Of a stretch of 64,000 bases of DNA, positions 18,262 to 26,096 are shown in pieces. The notes under the pieces were generated by a model. The model was not told the DNA's origin, made no database searches, and saw only the letters and a list, made by a program, of their open reading frames with translations. A program made the translations under genes and the position numbers. Numbering within the stretch: the stretch's first letter is position 1; every line of letters starts with the position of its first letter. Origin of the DNA: DATJLY01 sp963773665 (GTDB lineage: Bacteria > Pseudomonadota > Alphaproteobacteria > ATCC43930 > CGMCC-115725); the NCBI GenBank assembly GCA_963773665.1, contig CAVZBZ010000003.1:124001-188000 (forward strand), read 5' to 3'.

Positions 18262-20265
18262 TTGGCGCCAGTCGAAGCCGAAGCACACGGGGCGAGCCCG
18301 TCGGTTCGCCTCGGCGAGCGATACGAGATCCTGCCGGGCGCGCCGCTCGGCGAGTTCGCTTCGCCGGGGACGGAAGCCTATCGCGCGATCGACCGCGCGC
18401 GGCCCGGCGCTGCGCTCTACGCGCTCGTGACCGAGCCTTGCGTGCCGCCGCGCACGACGCTTCTCGAACCGATCGCCGCACTTCAGATCGACACGCTCGT
18501 GCGGCCGCTTGCCTGGGGGGCGGTCGATTGGCCGCCGCGCGGCCGGCGCCTGTTCGTCATTCTGTTCGAGCAGCCCGGCGCCCGCCTCATCGCCGATCCG
18601 GCGGCGCCGTTTCCGCATCTGTCCGACGACGACATCCTCGAAAATGTGCTGCCTTCGGTGCTGGCGGCGCTCAAGGCCCTGTTCGACATCGGCGCAACCC
18701 ATCGCGCGGTGCGGCCGGCGAACCTGTTCCGCGCCGACGACGGGCGGATCGTGCTCGGCGAGTGCGTGAGCGGTCCGCCGGCGGCGGCGCAGCCGATCGC
18801 GTTCGAGCCGATCGAGAGCGGCCTCGCCCATCCGATGGGGCGTGGCGCGGGCGTGCCGGCCGACGATCTCTACGCGCTCGGCATGACGCTTGCCGTGCTG
18901 CTGCTCGGGCGCGACCCGGTGGCGGGCGTGCCCGCCGACAACCTTCTCGCCGCGAAGATCGCGTGCGGCTCGATTGTCGCGCTGCTCGCCGGCGTTGCCC
19001 TGCCCACCCGCATGCTGGAGCCGGTCCGCGGCCTCCTCGCGGATGACGGGCGCGAGCGCTGGACCTTGCAGGACCTCGGCGCCTGGATACAGAACCGCCG
19101 CGTGCCGCTCCGGCAAATGCCGCCGCAGAAGCGCGCCGCGCGCCCGTTCGAATTCGAGGGCGAGGCCCACGTGACCGCGCGGCCGCTTGCGCGGGCGTTC
19201 GCGCGCAACCCGGCGGCCGCGATCAAGCCGATCCGCTCCGGCGACCTCGAGGCGTGGCTCACGCGCAGCCTCGGCGAGACGGAGGCGGCTACATACGTCG
19301 CGCGCGCCGTCGAGGCGAGCGAACCGGGCAACGCGGCAAGCGAGGCGCACCTCGTCGCACGCATCGCGATGGCGCTCGATCCCGCGGCGCCGGTGCGCCA
19401 CGCCGATCTCGCCGCCGCGCTCGACGGCTTCGGCCCGGCGCTCGCCGCGACGTTTCGCGCCGGTTCCGCTGCGACCGCGATTTCCGACGCCATCATGGCG
19501 CGGCTGCCGCAATTCTGGATCAGCGTTCAGGGCGCGCTCCGGCCCGACCAGGTGCCGCTGCTCAAATCGTTCGACCGCATGCGGCTCCTGCTCGAGGACC
19601 GCCGGTTCGGCTTCGGCCTCGCGCGCGTGCTCTACGAACTCAATCCCGGCCAGCACTGCCTTTCGCCGGCGATCGAGCGCGAGCATGTCATGGACGGTGC
19701 GGCGATCCTGCCGGCGCTCGAGCGCGCCGCTTCGGAGGGGCGCCTCAGCGATCCGCCGATCGACCGGCACCTCGCCGCTTTCATCGCCGCGCGCTGCCGG
19801 CTCGCCGGCACCGAGTGGCTCGACGATCTGGCGAACGCCAAGCCGGAGGCGAGGGTGCTGGGCACGCTCAGGATCCTGGCCTATCTCGAAGGGCTCGGCG
19901 GCCGCAAGGCCGCGCCGGCGCTTGCCGCGCGGATCGAGCGCGAGCTGCCGCCGGCGATCGAGCGCTTCCGCCGCCGGACGCGCCGGGCGGCGCTGCGGGC
20001 GACGCTCGCCCGGCTCGCCGCGGGCGGCGATCTCGGCGCGATGCTCGCCGCCGTCGCCGATCCGGCCGAGCTGCAGCGCGACGAGGCCGAATTCCGCGCG
20101 GCGCGGAGCGAGCAGGCGGCGGTTCTCGCCGAGCTGGCGGCGCTCGCCGGCGGCGGCGAGATGCGCCGGGAACGGGCGGCGGAGCTGGGCGGCACGCTTT
20201 CCTTCGCGCTCGCTTCGGCGCTCGCCGCGGCGGCGGCGCTCGGCGCGCTCGTGATCGCGAGCTGA
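18262..20265 (+). CDS. Membrane-anchored protein-kinase-like protein (probable pseudokinase)
   Basis: 667 residues. The N-terminal ~290 residues follow the Ser/Thr kinase fold: a beta-rich lobe from LGERYEILPG, then ATHRAVRPANLF where active kinases have HRDxKPxN, and GRIVLGECVSG where DFG is expected. The catalytic aspartate of HRD and the DFG aspartate are both absent, so catalysis is unlikely. The rest is helical and of unknown fold, ending in one hydrophobic segment (last ~25 residues) as a tail anchor. TTG start with a strong TAGGAGG. The next gene follows after 2 bp and encodes a small membrane protein, a likely partner. Confidence 0.75.
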   Translation: MAPVEAEAHGASPSVRLGERYEILPGAPLGEFASPGTEAYRAIDRARPGAALYALVTEPCVPPRTTLLEPIAALQIDTLVRPLAWGAVDWPPRGRRLFVILFEQPGARLIADPAAPFPHLSDDDILENVLPSVLAALKALFDIGATHRAVRPANLFRADDGRIVLGECVSGPPAAAQPIAFEPIESGLAHPMGRGAGVPADDLYALGMTLAVLLLGRDPVAGVPADNLLAAKIACGSIVALLAGVALPTRMLEPVRGLLADDGRERWTLQDLGAWIQNRRVPLRQMPPQKRAARPFEFEGEAHVTARPLARAFARNPAAAIKPIRSGDLEAWLTRSLGETEAATYVARAVEASEPGNAASEAHLVARIAMALDPAAPVRHADLAAALDGFGPALAATFRAGSAATAISDAIMARLPQFWISVQGALRPDQVPLLKSFDRMRLLLEDRRFGFGLARVLYELNPGQHCLSPAIEREHVMDGAAILPALERAASEGRLSDPPIDRHLAAFIAARCRLAGTEWLDDLANAKPEARVLGTLRILAYLEGLGGRKAAPALAARIERELPPAIERFRRRTRRAALRATLARLAAGGDLGAMLAAVADPAELQRDEAEFRAARSEQAAVLAELAALAGGGEMRRERAAELGGTLSFALASALAAAAALGALVIAS

Positions 20266-20267
20266 CG

Positions 20268-20735
20268 ATGGCGCGCAGGATCGCCAACGCGCGCGGCGCG
20301 GCAGGACGCGGAGGCGGCGGGTCAGCGCCGATCGTGCTTGCCACCGTGCTGGCGATCGCGGCTCTGCCGCTCTGTGTCGTGCTCGCGGCGGGGATGCTGC
20401 CGGCCGGCGTCGCGGCGCTGATCGACAGGGCCCCGCGCCGCGATCTCACCCGCACCGTGGCGGCGGCCAACCTCGCCGGCGTGGTGCCGCCGGCGATCGC
20501 GCTGCTGCACCTCGAATTCAGCTTCGCCGGCGCGTTCACCATCCTGCGCGAGCCGCAGAACTGGCTCGTCATGTATGGCGCGGCGGCGATCGGCTGGGGC
20601 CTCCATGCCGCCATGCCGGCGCTCGCCGCGATCGTGCTCGAGTTCCGCGCGCGCCAGGCGGAGCAGCGCCTCGAGGCGCGGGCGGCCGAGATCGCGGCCG
20701 AGTGGGGCGAGGGCGAGGCTCAGCCGCCGAGATAA
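20268..20735 (+). CDS. Small inner-membrane protein, unknown function
   Basis: 155 residues with three hydrophobic segments (about residues 20-50, 64-95 and 102-128) and a charged Glu/Ala-rich cytoplasmic-type tail. No family recognised. It starts 2 bp after the pseudokinase stop, so it is almost certainly co-expressed with it. Its 3' end overlaps the convergent SDR gene by 16 bp. Confidence 0.7.
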   Translation: MARRIANARGAAGRGGGGSAPIVLATVLAIAALPLCVVLAAGMLPAGVAALIDRAPRRDLTRTVAAANLAGVVPPAIALLHLEFSFAGAFTILREPQNWLVMYGAAAIGWGLHAAMPALAAIVLEFRARQAEQRLEARAAEIAAEWGEGEAQPPR

Positions 20736-21469
20736 TTGCCGCCGTTGATGTGGATCACCTGACCGGTGATGAAGCGCGCCTCGGGGCCGCAGAGATGCCG
20801 CACCATGGCTGCGACCTCGGCCGGCGGCGCAAGCCGCCCCAGCGGCAGCACACGGCCCTCGCGGTGCGCAGCGCCTCCGGCGCTCGAGCTGTCGCGCGTC
20901 GTGTCGATGAGGCCGGGGGCGACGCAATTCACCGTGATCCGGTCCGGCGCGAGATCGAGCGCAAGGGCCCGCGTCAGGCCCTCGAGCCCGGCCTTCGCCG
21001 CGATCACGTGCGGGCGCATCCGGGCGCCGCTGCTCGCCGTCATGCCGCCCATGTTGACGATCGTGCCGCAGGGGCTCGCACGGAGATGCGGCAACGACGC
21101 CTTGATGCACAGGAACGGCCCGTCGAGCATGACGGCGATCGCCTCGCGCCAGCGCGCGAGATCGAGCTCGTCGATCGCCACCTCGCGCCGCACGGCGGCG
21201 TTGTTGACGAGGATGTCGAGGGCGCCGAAGCGTTCGACCGTCTCGGCGACGATGCGCGCCACGTCGCGCTCCACCGTGATGTCGCCCAGGGCGACATGGG
21301 CCGCACCGCCCGTTTCCAGGATCGCCGCCGCCACGGCGTCGGCCTCGGCGCGCGAGGCGCGCGTGTTGATCGCAACCGCCGCACCCGCCGCGGCCAGGGC
21401 TTCGGCGATCGCCCGCCCGATATTGCGCGACGCGCCGGTGACGAGGGCCGTGCGGCCCTTCAGTTCCAT
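20720..21469 (-). CDS. Short-chain dehydrogenase/reductase family protein lacking the catalytic tyrosine
   Basis: Classical-SDR Rossmann protein of 249 residues: cofactor motif TGASRNIGRAIA, NNAA, and C-terminal VNCVAPGLIDT. At the active site the YxxxK pattern reads RPHVIAAKAG: the lysine is kept but valine stands at the tyrosine position. The serine region is NMGGMTASSGA. It may be an atypical SDR, or bind substrate without the usual chemistry. Start ATG 21469; the open frame above it is a shadow. It follows rpoH by 8 bp. Confidence 0.85.
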   Translation of the reverse strand: MELKGRTALVTGASRNIGRAIAEALAAAGAAVAINTRASRAEADAVAAAILETGGAAHVALGDITVERDVARIVAETVERFGALDILVNNAAVRREVAIDELDLARWREAIAVMLDGPFLCIKASLPHLRASPCGTIVNMGGMTASSGARMRPHVIAAKAGLEGLTRALALDLAPDRITVNCVAPGLIDTTRDSSSAGGAAHREGRVLPLGRLAPPAEVAAMVRHLCGPEARFITGQVIHINGGNYLGG

Positions 21470-21477
21470 GGCGAGCG

Positions 21478-22374
21478 TCAGCCGGTCACGAGCTTGCGTT
21501 CGAGCGCGGCGGACTTGATCGCGCGCTGCAGCTTGTCGAAGGCGCGCACCTCGATCTGGCGCACGCGCTCGCGCGAGATGCCGTAGCGTTGCGACAGGTC
21601 CTCGAGCGTGGTCGGCTGGTCGCTGAGGCGCCGCGCCACCAGGATGTCGCGCTCGCGCTCGTTCAAATGCGTCATCGCGTCGCGCAGCAGGTCGCGCCGC
21701 ACGCCCAGCTCCTGGCGCTCGGAGAGCCTCGTCTCCTGGTCGTCGGTCTCGTCCACGAGCCAGTCCTGCCATTCGCCTTCGCCGTCGGCGCGGAGCGGCG
21801 CGTTGAGCGAGTGGTCGGCCGCCGCGAGCCGCCGGTTCATGCTGACCACGTCGGCCTCCGGCACCTCGAGCTCTTCGGCGATCTTCTTCACGTTCTCGGG
21901 CGAGAGATCGCCCTCCTCGATCGCCTGGAGCTGACCCTTGAGCCGGCGCAGGTTGAAGAAGAGTTTTTTCTGCGCCGCGGTCGTGCCCATCTTCACGAGC
22001 GACCAGGAGTGCAGGATGTATTCCTGGATCGACGCGCGGATCCACCACATCGCATAGGTCGCAAGGCGAAAGCCGCGGTCGGGGTCGAACCGCTTCACCG
22101 CCTGCATCATGCCGACATTGCCCTCGGAGATGAGCTCGGCCAAGGGCAGGCCGTAGCCGCGATAGCCCATCGCGATCTTGGCGACGAGGCGCAGATGGCT
22201 GGTGACGAGCCGGTGCGCCGCCTCGGGATCGTCGTGCTCGCGCCAGCGCTTGGCGAGCATGTATTCCTCGCCCGGGTCGAGCATCGGGAACTTGCGGATT
22301 TCCTGGAGATAGCGCGCAAGACCGCCTTCGCGGGCGATCGTCGGCAGCGCTGGGGTCATGGCCATGGCAAGCAA
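21478..22374 (-). CDS. rpoH: RNA polymerase sigma-32 factor
   Basis: Heat-shock sigma factor, 298 residues at most. Region 2: RLVTSHLRLVAKIAMGYRGYG and RFDPDRGFRLATYAMWWIR. The RpoH box QKKLFFNLRR distinguishes it from other sigma factors. Region 4.2: DLSQRYGISRERVRQIE. Three in-frame ATGs lie close together (22374, 22365, 22359); the second gives the usual N-terminus and may be the real start. It lies 3 bp downstream of the RluD-type gene. Confidence 0.95.
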   Translation of the reverse strand: MLAMAMTPALPTIAREGGLARYLQEIRKFPMLDPGEEYMLAKRWREHDDPEAAHRLVTSHLRLVAKIAMGYRGYGLPLAELISEGNVGMMQAVKRFDPDRGFRLATYAMWWIRASIQEYILHSWSLVKMGTTAAQKKLFFNLRRLKGQLQAIEEGDLSPENVKKIAEELEVPEADVVSMNRRLAAADHSLNAPLRADGEGEWQDWLVDETDDQETRLSERQELGVRRDLLRDAMTHLNERERDILVARRLSDQPTTLEDLSQRYGISRERVRQIEVRAFDKLQRAIKSAALERKLVTG

Positions 22375-22377
22375 ATG

Positions 22378-23385
22378 CTATCGCAGCGGCCTTTCCCTGT
22401 CCAATTGGAGGCCCTCCAGAAGTTCTTTCAATGCCGCTAAATCCGCGGGCAGGCGGCTCTCGAAACGCAGCATCTCGCCGGTCGCCGGGTGGGCGAAGCC
22501 AAGGAGTGCCGCATGCAGCGCCTGGCGCGGGAAGGCGGCCAGCGCAGCGCGCGCCGGCTCCGGCACTGAAGCGAGGCGCCGCGCGCTCCGCGTGCCGCCA
22601 TAGGCGGCATCGCCGATGATCGGATGGCCCTGCGCAGCAAGGTGGACGCGGATCTGGTGCGTGCGCCCGGTGGCCAGGCGGCATTCGATCTCGGCAGCGA
22701 TGCCGCCGCCGAACACCTTCACCACGCGATAACGCGTCACCGCGTTTTTGCCGCCGCGCGCCACCACCGCCATCTTCTTGCGGTCGCGCGAGCTCCGTCC
22801 GATCGCAGCATCGATCTCGCCCGAGGCGGGCTGTGGCACGCCCCAGACGAAGGCGCGATAGGCCCGCTCGATGCGCCGCGCGGCGAAGTCGGCGGCGAGC
22901 CGCGCGTGCGCGAGCTCGGTCTTTGCCGCCACCATGAGGCCGCTCGTATCCTTGTCGAGGCGGTGGACGATGCCGGGCCGCCGGACGCCGCCGATGCCGG
23001 CGAGGCTTGCGCCGCAATGGGCGATGAGCGCGTTGACGAGGGTGCGGTCGGGATTGCCGGGCGCAGGATGGACGACGAGCCCGGCCGGTTTGTCGATGAC
23101 GATGACGTGCGCGTCCTCGTAGCGGATGTCGAGCGCCATCGCCTGCGGCTGCGGCCGGTCGTCCGCGGGAGGCGGCACGCGCACCGAGTAAAGCTGACCC
23201 GGTTTGACCCTGAGCGAAGGGTCGCATATCGTCGCGCCGCCGAGGCTCACGTGCCCCTCTTCGACGAGGCGCTTGAGCCGGGTGCGCGAGAGCCCGACCA
23301 AACGCGCCGCAAGAAGCCGGTCGAGGCGCTCTCCGGCCTCGCTCTGCTCGACCGTCACGGTGTGGGTGGCCGGTTCGGTTGTCAT
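22378..23385 (-). CDS. rluD: RluA-family 23S rRNA pseudouridine synthase (RluD-type)
   Basis: Isomerises uridines in large-subunit rRNA. 335 residues: an N-terminal S4 domain (ERLDRLLAARLVGLSRTRLKRL) and the catalytic domain with the RluA-family motif HRLDKDTSGLM, whose aspartate is the nucleophile, and GRTHQIRVHL. ATG 23385 is used because the open frame above it is antisense to the divergent small gene. Which rRNA position is modified is inferred only from similarity to RluD. Confidence 0.9.
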   Translation of the reverse strand: MTTEPATHTVTVEQSEAGERLDRLLAARLVGLSRTRLKRLVEEGHVSLGGATICDPSLRVKPGQLYSVRVPPPADDRPQPQAMALDIRYEDAHVIVIDKPAGLVVHPAPGNPDRTLVNALIAHCGASLAGIGGVRRPGIVHRLDKDTSGLMVAAKTELAHARLAADFAARRIERAYRAFVWGVPQPASGEIDAAIGRSSRDRKKMAVVARGGKNAVTRYRVVKVFGGGIAAEIECRLATGRTHQIRVHLAAQGHPIIGDAAYGGTRSARRLASVPEPARAALAAFPRQALHAALLGFAHPATGEMLRFESRLPADLAALKELLEGLQLDRERPLR

Positions 23386-23407
23386 ATCCGCCAAGGTGGA
23401 CCGACAC

Positions 23408-23707
23408 ATGCGGGCGCTCAAGGTCCTGGTCGTCGTGATGGGTGTGGCCTTCGTCGCCGGCGCGGTGGCGCTGGTGGCGGCGGTGGTGACGCGGGTCGAG
23501 CGCGGTGGTGCCACCGCCACCGCAGCCGAGAACGCGCAGCCATTGCACGCCGCGCTTCCCGCGGGGAGCCATGTCGTCGACACCGAGCTTCAGGGCGACC
23601 GTCTCGTCGTCCACGTCGTGCTCGAGGGCGGCGGCGAGGCGCTCTACCTCTTCAATGCCCGCACCGGCGGCGCCGTCGCGGTGATCGAGGCGCCGGCAAA
23701 ACGCTAA
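23408..23707 (+). CDS. Small single-pass membrane protein (possibly DUF6476)
   Basis: 99 residues: one transmembrane segment (residues 5-30) and a short periplasmic domain rich in beta-type residues (HVVDTELQGDRLVVHVVLEG). It is divergent from the RluD-type gene with only 22 bp between starts, a neighbourhood in which a small DUF6476 protein is commonly seen in alphaproteobacteria; that family name is from memory. Function unknown. Confidence 0.7.
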   Translation: MRALKVLVVVMGVAFVAGAVALVAAVVTRVERGGATATAAENAQPLHAALPAGSHVVDTELQGDRLVVHVVLEGGGEALYLFNARTGGAVAVIEAPAKR

Positions 23708-24125
23708 GGGACATTAAGCGCGCATTAATTTCCGCCGTCGCGCGGGCCGCAGCGACACGGTTGCGAAAAAAAATACCGTCGGCGATGTTTTTTCCTTGAA
23801 TCGTACGACGATGCGCGTATGTATCGCCCTCGCGACGCAATTCGCACGTGCCTATGGCCCATCGTGGTTATGCAACGACGTAGCGCGTCCTTTTTGGAAG
23901 ATCCGGTCATCGTGGACCGGTCCCGAGAGGGAGGTCGATATGGTTGCTATCCGACGCAGGGCCGCAGCGCCCTGTCCTGACGCCACGCCCCGGCACCTCA
24001 GGGATGCACGCGGCACAGGCGGCCGGGTGTCCACCGATCCGAGCAGTCTGAATTGACGGTGTGCCGGCGTCCGTGCCGAATGTGCATGGGCGTCTCTTAG
24101 CGAATACGTCCCAACATCTTTCGTA
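23708..24125 (+). promoter_or_regulatory. Structured leader of the ornithine decarboxylase gene
   Basis: 418 bp without a large gene. Successive hairpins: CCGGTC/GACCGG (23903-23908 with 23915-23920), TCCC-GAGA-GGGA (23921-23932) and CAGGGC/GCCCTG (23957-23962 with 23969-23974). A short ORF with its own ribosome-binding site begins at 23940. Ornithine decarboxylase genes of alphaproteobacteria are known to carry the speF RNA motif in such leaders; I cannot align to that model here, so the identity is inference. Confidence 0.55.
23940..24056 (+). CDS. Candidate 38-residue leader peptide ahead of ornithine decarboxylase
   Basis: ATG 23940 has an excellent GGGAGG six bases upstream, better than that of the decarboxylase itself. 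The peptide begins MVAIRRRAAAPCPDATPRHL and is arginine-rich, ending 69 bp before the decarboxylase. Its start codon lies between the GAGA hairpin and the CAGGGC hairpin. In E. coli the speF leader peptide senses ornithine while being translated; a similar attenuation role here is inference, and the sequence is not recognisably the same peptide. Confidence 0.45.
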   Translation: MVAIRRRAAAPCPDATPRHLRDARGTGGRVSTDPSSLN

Positions 24126-25388
24126 ATGGAGAAGCCAGTGGTGGCTCGCTCTCTCGCCACCGCCCGCGTCGCTGCCCCGTCCGGCAAGAAGTCGTCGGAC
24201 TACGTGGTGCTGCGCCCGCGCCGGCGGACGGCCCAGGCGGTCACAAGGCCCGCCGACCTCAACCAGAAGATCGCCCGCTTTCTCGCCACCGAGAAGCCGG
24301 CGACGCCGTGTCTCGTCGTCGATCTCGACGTCGTCGCCGAGGCCTACAAGGAGCTCGTGCGCTACCTGCCGCTCGCCCGCGTGTTCTATGCGGTGAAGGC
24401 GAATCCGGCGCCGGAGATCCTCGCCCGCCTCGCCAATCTCGGCGCCGCCTTCGACGTGGCGAGCCCGAGCGAGATCCAGCTGTGCCTCGAGCAGGGCGTC
24501 GGCGGCGATCGCATCTCCTTCGGCAACACCATAAAGAAGGAGCGCGACATCGCCTTCGCCTATGAGAAGGGCGTGCGGCTCTTTGCCTTCGATAGCCAGG
24601 CGGAGCTCGAAAAGCTCGGCCGGGCAGCACCCGGCGCGCGCGTCTTCTGCCGCGTGCTGGTCGAATGCGACGGCGCCGAATGGCCGCTCTCGCGCAAGTT
24701 CGGCTGCGATCCCGAGATGGCGGTGACGCTGCTCCGTCAGGCGCGCGACCTGGGGCTCGAGCCCTATGGCGTGTCGTTTCATGTCGGCTCGCAGCAGACC
24801 GACCTGACGCAATGGGACGGCGCCGTGGCGCGCACCTACGAGGTGTTCATGGCGGCGGCGCAGGCCGACATCGCGCTCAAGATGGTCAATATCGGCGGCG
24901 GCTTCCCGGCGCGCTACCGCACCGAGGTGCAGCCGGTCGAGCGCTATGCCGCCGCGGTCATGGCCGCGATCACCCGGCATTTCGGCAACGACCTGCCCGA
25001 GATCGTGGTCGAGCCCGGCCGTTCGCTCGTCGGCGACGCCGGCATCATCCAGAGCGAGGTGGTGCTGATCGCCCAGAAATCCTTCGCCGACGACCGGCGC
25101 TGGGTCTATCTCGATATCGGCAAGTTCAACGGCCTGGCCGAGACCGCGGACGAGAGCATCAAGTACCGCATCCGCACGCCCGCCGACGGCGGTGCGACGG
25201 CGCCGGCGGTGATCGCGGGCCCGACCTGCGACAGCGCCGACATTCTCTACGAGAAGGCCGATTACCGCCTGCCCGTCGACCTCAAGGTCGGCGACAAGGT
25301 CGAGATTCTGGCGGCCGGCGCGTATACCTCGAGCTATGCCTCGGTCGGGTTCAACGGCTTCCCGCCGATCCGGACCTACTGCATCTGA
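24126..25388 (+). CDS. Type IV (alanine-racemase fold) ornithine decarboxylase
   Basis: Makes putrescine from ornithine; cytoplasmic, PLP-dependent. Motifs: the PLP lysine in VFYAVKANPAPE, SFGNTIKKERDI, VSFHVGSQQTD, NIGGGFPARY, EPGRSLVGDAG, and the active cysteine in GPTCDSADIL. A ~55-residue N-terminal extension of low complexity precedes the barrel. ATG 24126 has no ribosome-binding site. GGAG at 24128-24131 instead points to GTG 24138 or 24141 as the true start. Some relatives also act on lysine or diaminopimelate; ornithine is favoured by the GPTCDSAD signature. Confidence 0.9.
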   Translation: MEKPVVARSLATARVAAPSGKKSSDYVVLRPRRRTAQAVTRPADLNQKIARFLATEKPATPCLVVDLDVVAEAYKELVRYLPLARVFYAVKANPAPEILARLANLGAAFDVASPSEIQLCLEQGVGGDRISFGNTIKKERDIAFAYEKGVRLFAFDSQAELEKLGRAAPGARVFCRVLVECDGAEWPLSRKFGCDPEMAVTLLRQARDLGLEPYGVSFHVGSQQTDLTQWDGAVARTYEVFMAAAQADIALKMVNIGGGFPARYRTEVQPVERYAAAVMAAITRHFGNDLPEIVVEPGRSLVGDAGIIQSEVVLIAQKSFADDRRWVYLDIGKFNGLAETADESIKYRIRTPADGGATAPAVIAGPTCDSADILYEKADYRLPVDLKVGDKVEILAAGAYTSSYASVGFNGFPPIRTYCI

Positions 25389-25391
25389 GCC

Positions 25392-26096
25392 TCACCCTCC
25401 CGCGCTCCGGCGCGGGAGGGCATTGAGCGCGATCTCGCCCAGAAGCTTCTGCTCGATCGCCGTGGCGAAGGACTGAAAATCTTCGACCTTGAGGAGGAAG
25501 CTGTGCTCGCCGCCGACCACGTACTGGTCGTAGTACTGGTCGAGCCACGGTTCGGTCTTGAGGATGGCGAGGCCGTTGATGGCGATGCCCTCGGCCACCA
25601 GCGTGTCCCGCACCGCGTCGGGCGGCGGCCCGATATTGGCCATGCCGTCGCCCGACACGTCAATGATGCGGCGGTCGGCCTTGTCCGGCAGGCTCTCGAA
25701 CGATGCGGCCGATGCGAGAAGCGCGTCGCCGATCGCGGTGAGGCCGGCCGAGCTGCGCTTCGAGGCGCGCACCTGCGCGGCAAAGGCGGCGGCGCTTTTG
25801 GCGTCGCTGATCCGCGTCCAGGGCGCGGTCACGACCTGTTTGTCGCGGTCCGACCATTCGAGCACCATCGCCTCGATCGCGCCGTGCGGGCCGCCGCGGA
25901 TCGCATCGACCACCGCGCCGTTCTCGAAGGCGCGCGCGATACCCTCGTGCTGAAGCTGGTATTCCTCGGCATCGATGCTCTCGGAGACATCGACGGCGAG
26001 AACGAGCGCGACATCGACCGGCTCGGCCCGTGCCGCGCCGCAGGTAAGCGCCGCCAGCGCCGCGGCGATGAGCGAGGCGCTGGCGCTGCGTCTCAC
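25392..26096 (-). CDS. DUF1194 family secreted VWA-like protein
   Basis: 234 residues with a signal peptide (SLIAAALAALTCGAARA) and a von Willebrand A-type domain. The MIDAS motif DxSxS is seen as LAVDVSESIDAEEY, and the later loop as IDVSGDGMANIG. Periplasmic metal-dependent adhesion fold; the partner is unknown. GTG 26096 overlaps the upstream hydrolase stop as GTGA, so the two genes are coupled. Its last codons form one arm of a strong hairpin shared with the convergent ornithine decarboxylase. Confidence 0.88.
   Translation of the reverse strand: MRRSASASLIAAALAALTCGAARAEPVDVALVLAVDVSESIDAEEYQLQHEGIARAFENGAVVDAIRGGPHGAIEAMVLEWSDRDKQVVTAPWTRISDAKSAAAFAAQVRASKRSSAGLTAIGDALLASAASFESLPDKADRRIIDVSGDGMANIGPPPDAVRDTLVAEGIAINGLAILKTEPWLDQYYDQYVVGGEHSFLLKVEDFQSFATAIEQKLLGEIALNALPRRSAGG
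25395..25420. terminator. Bidirectional hairpin between ornithine decarboxylase and DUF1194
   Basis: A perfect 11-bp stem, CCCTCCCGCGC (25395-25405) with GCGCGGGAGGG (25410-25420), and a TCCG loop. It starts 6 bp after the decarboxylase stop and lies inside the last codons of the opposing DUF1194 gene. Very stable, but without a clear T-tract on either side, so it may need Rho or act as an mRNA 3' stabiliser. Confidence 0.7.
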
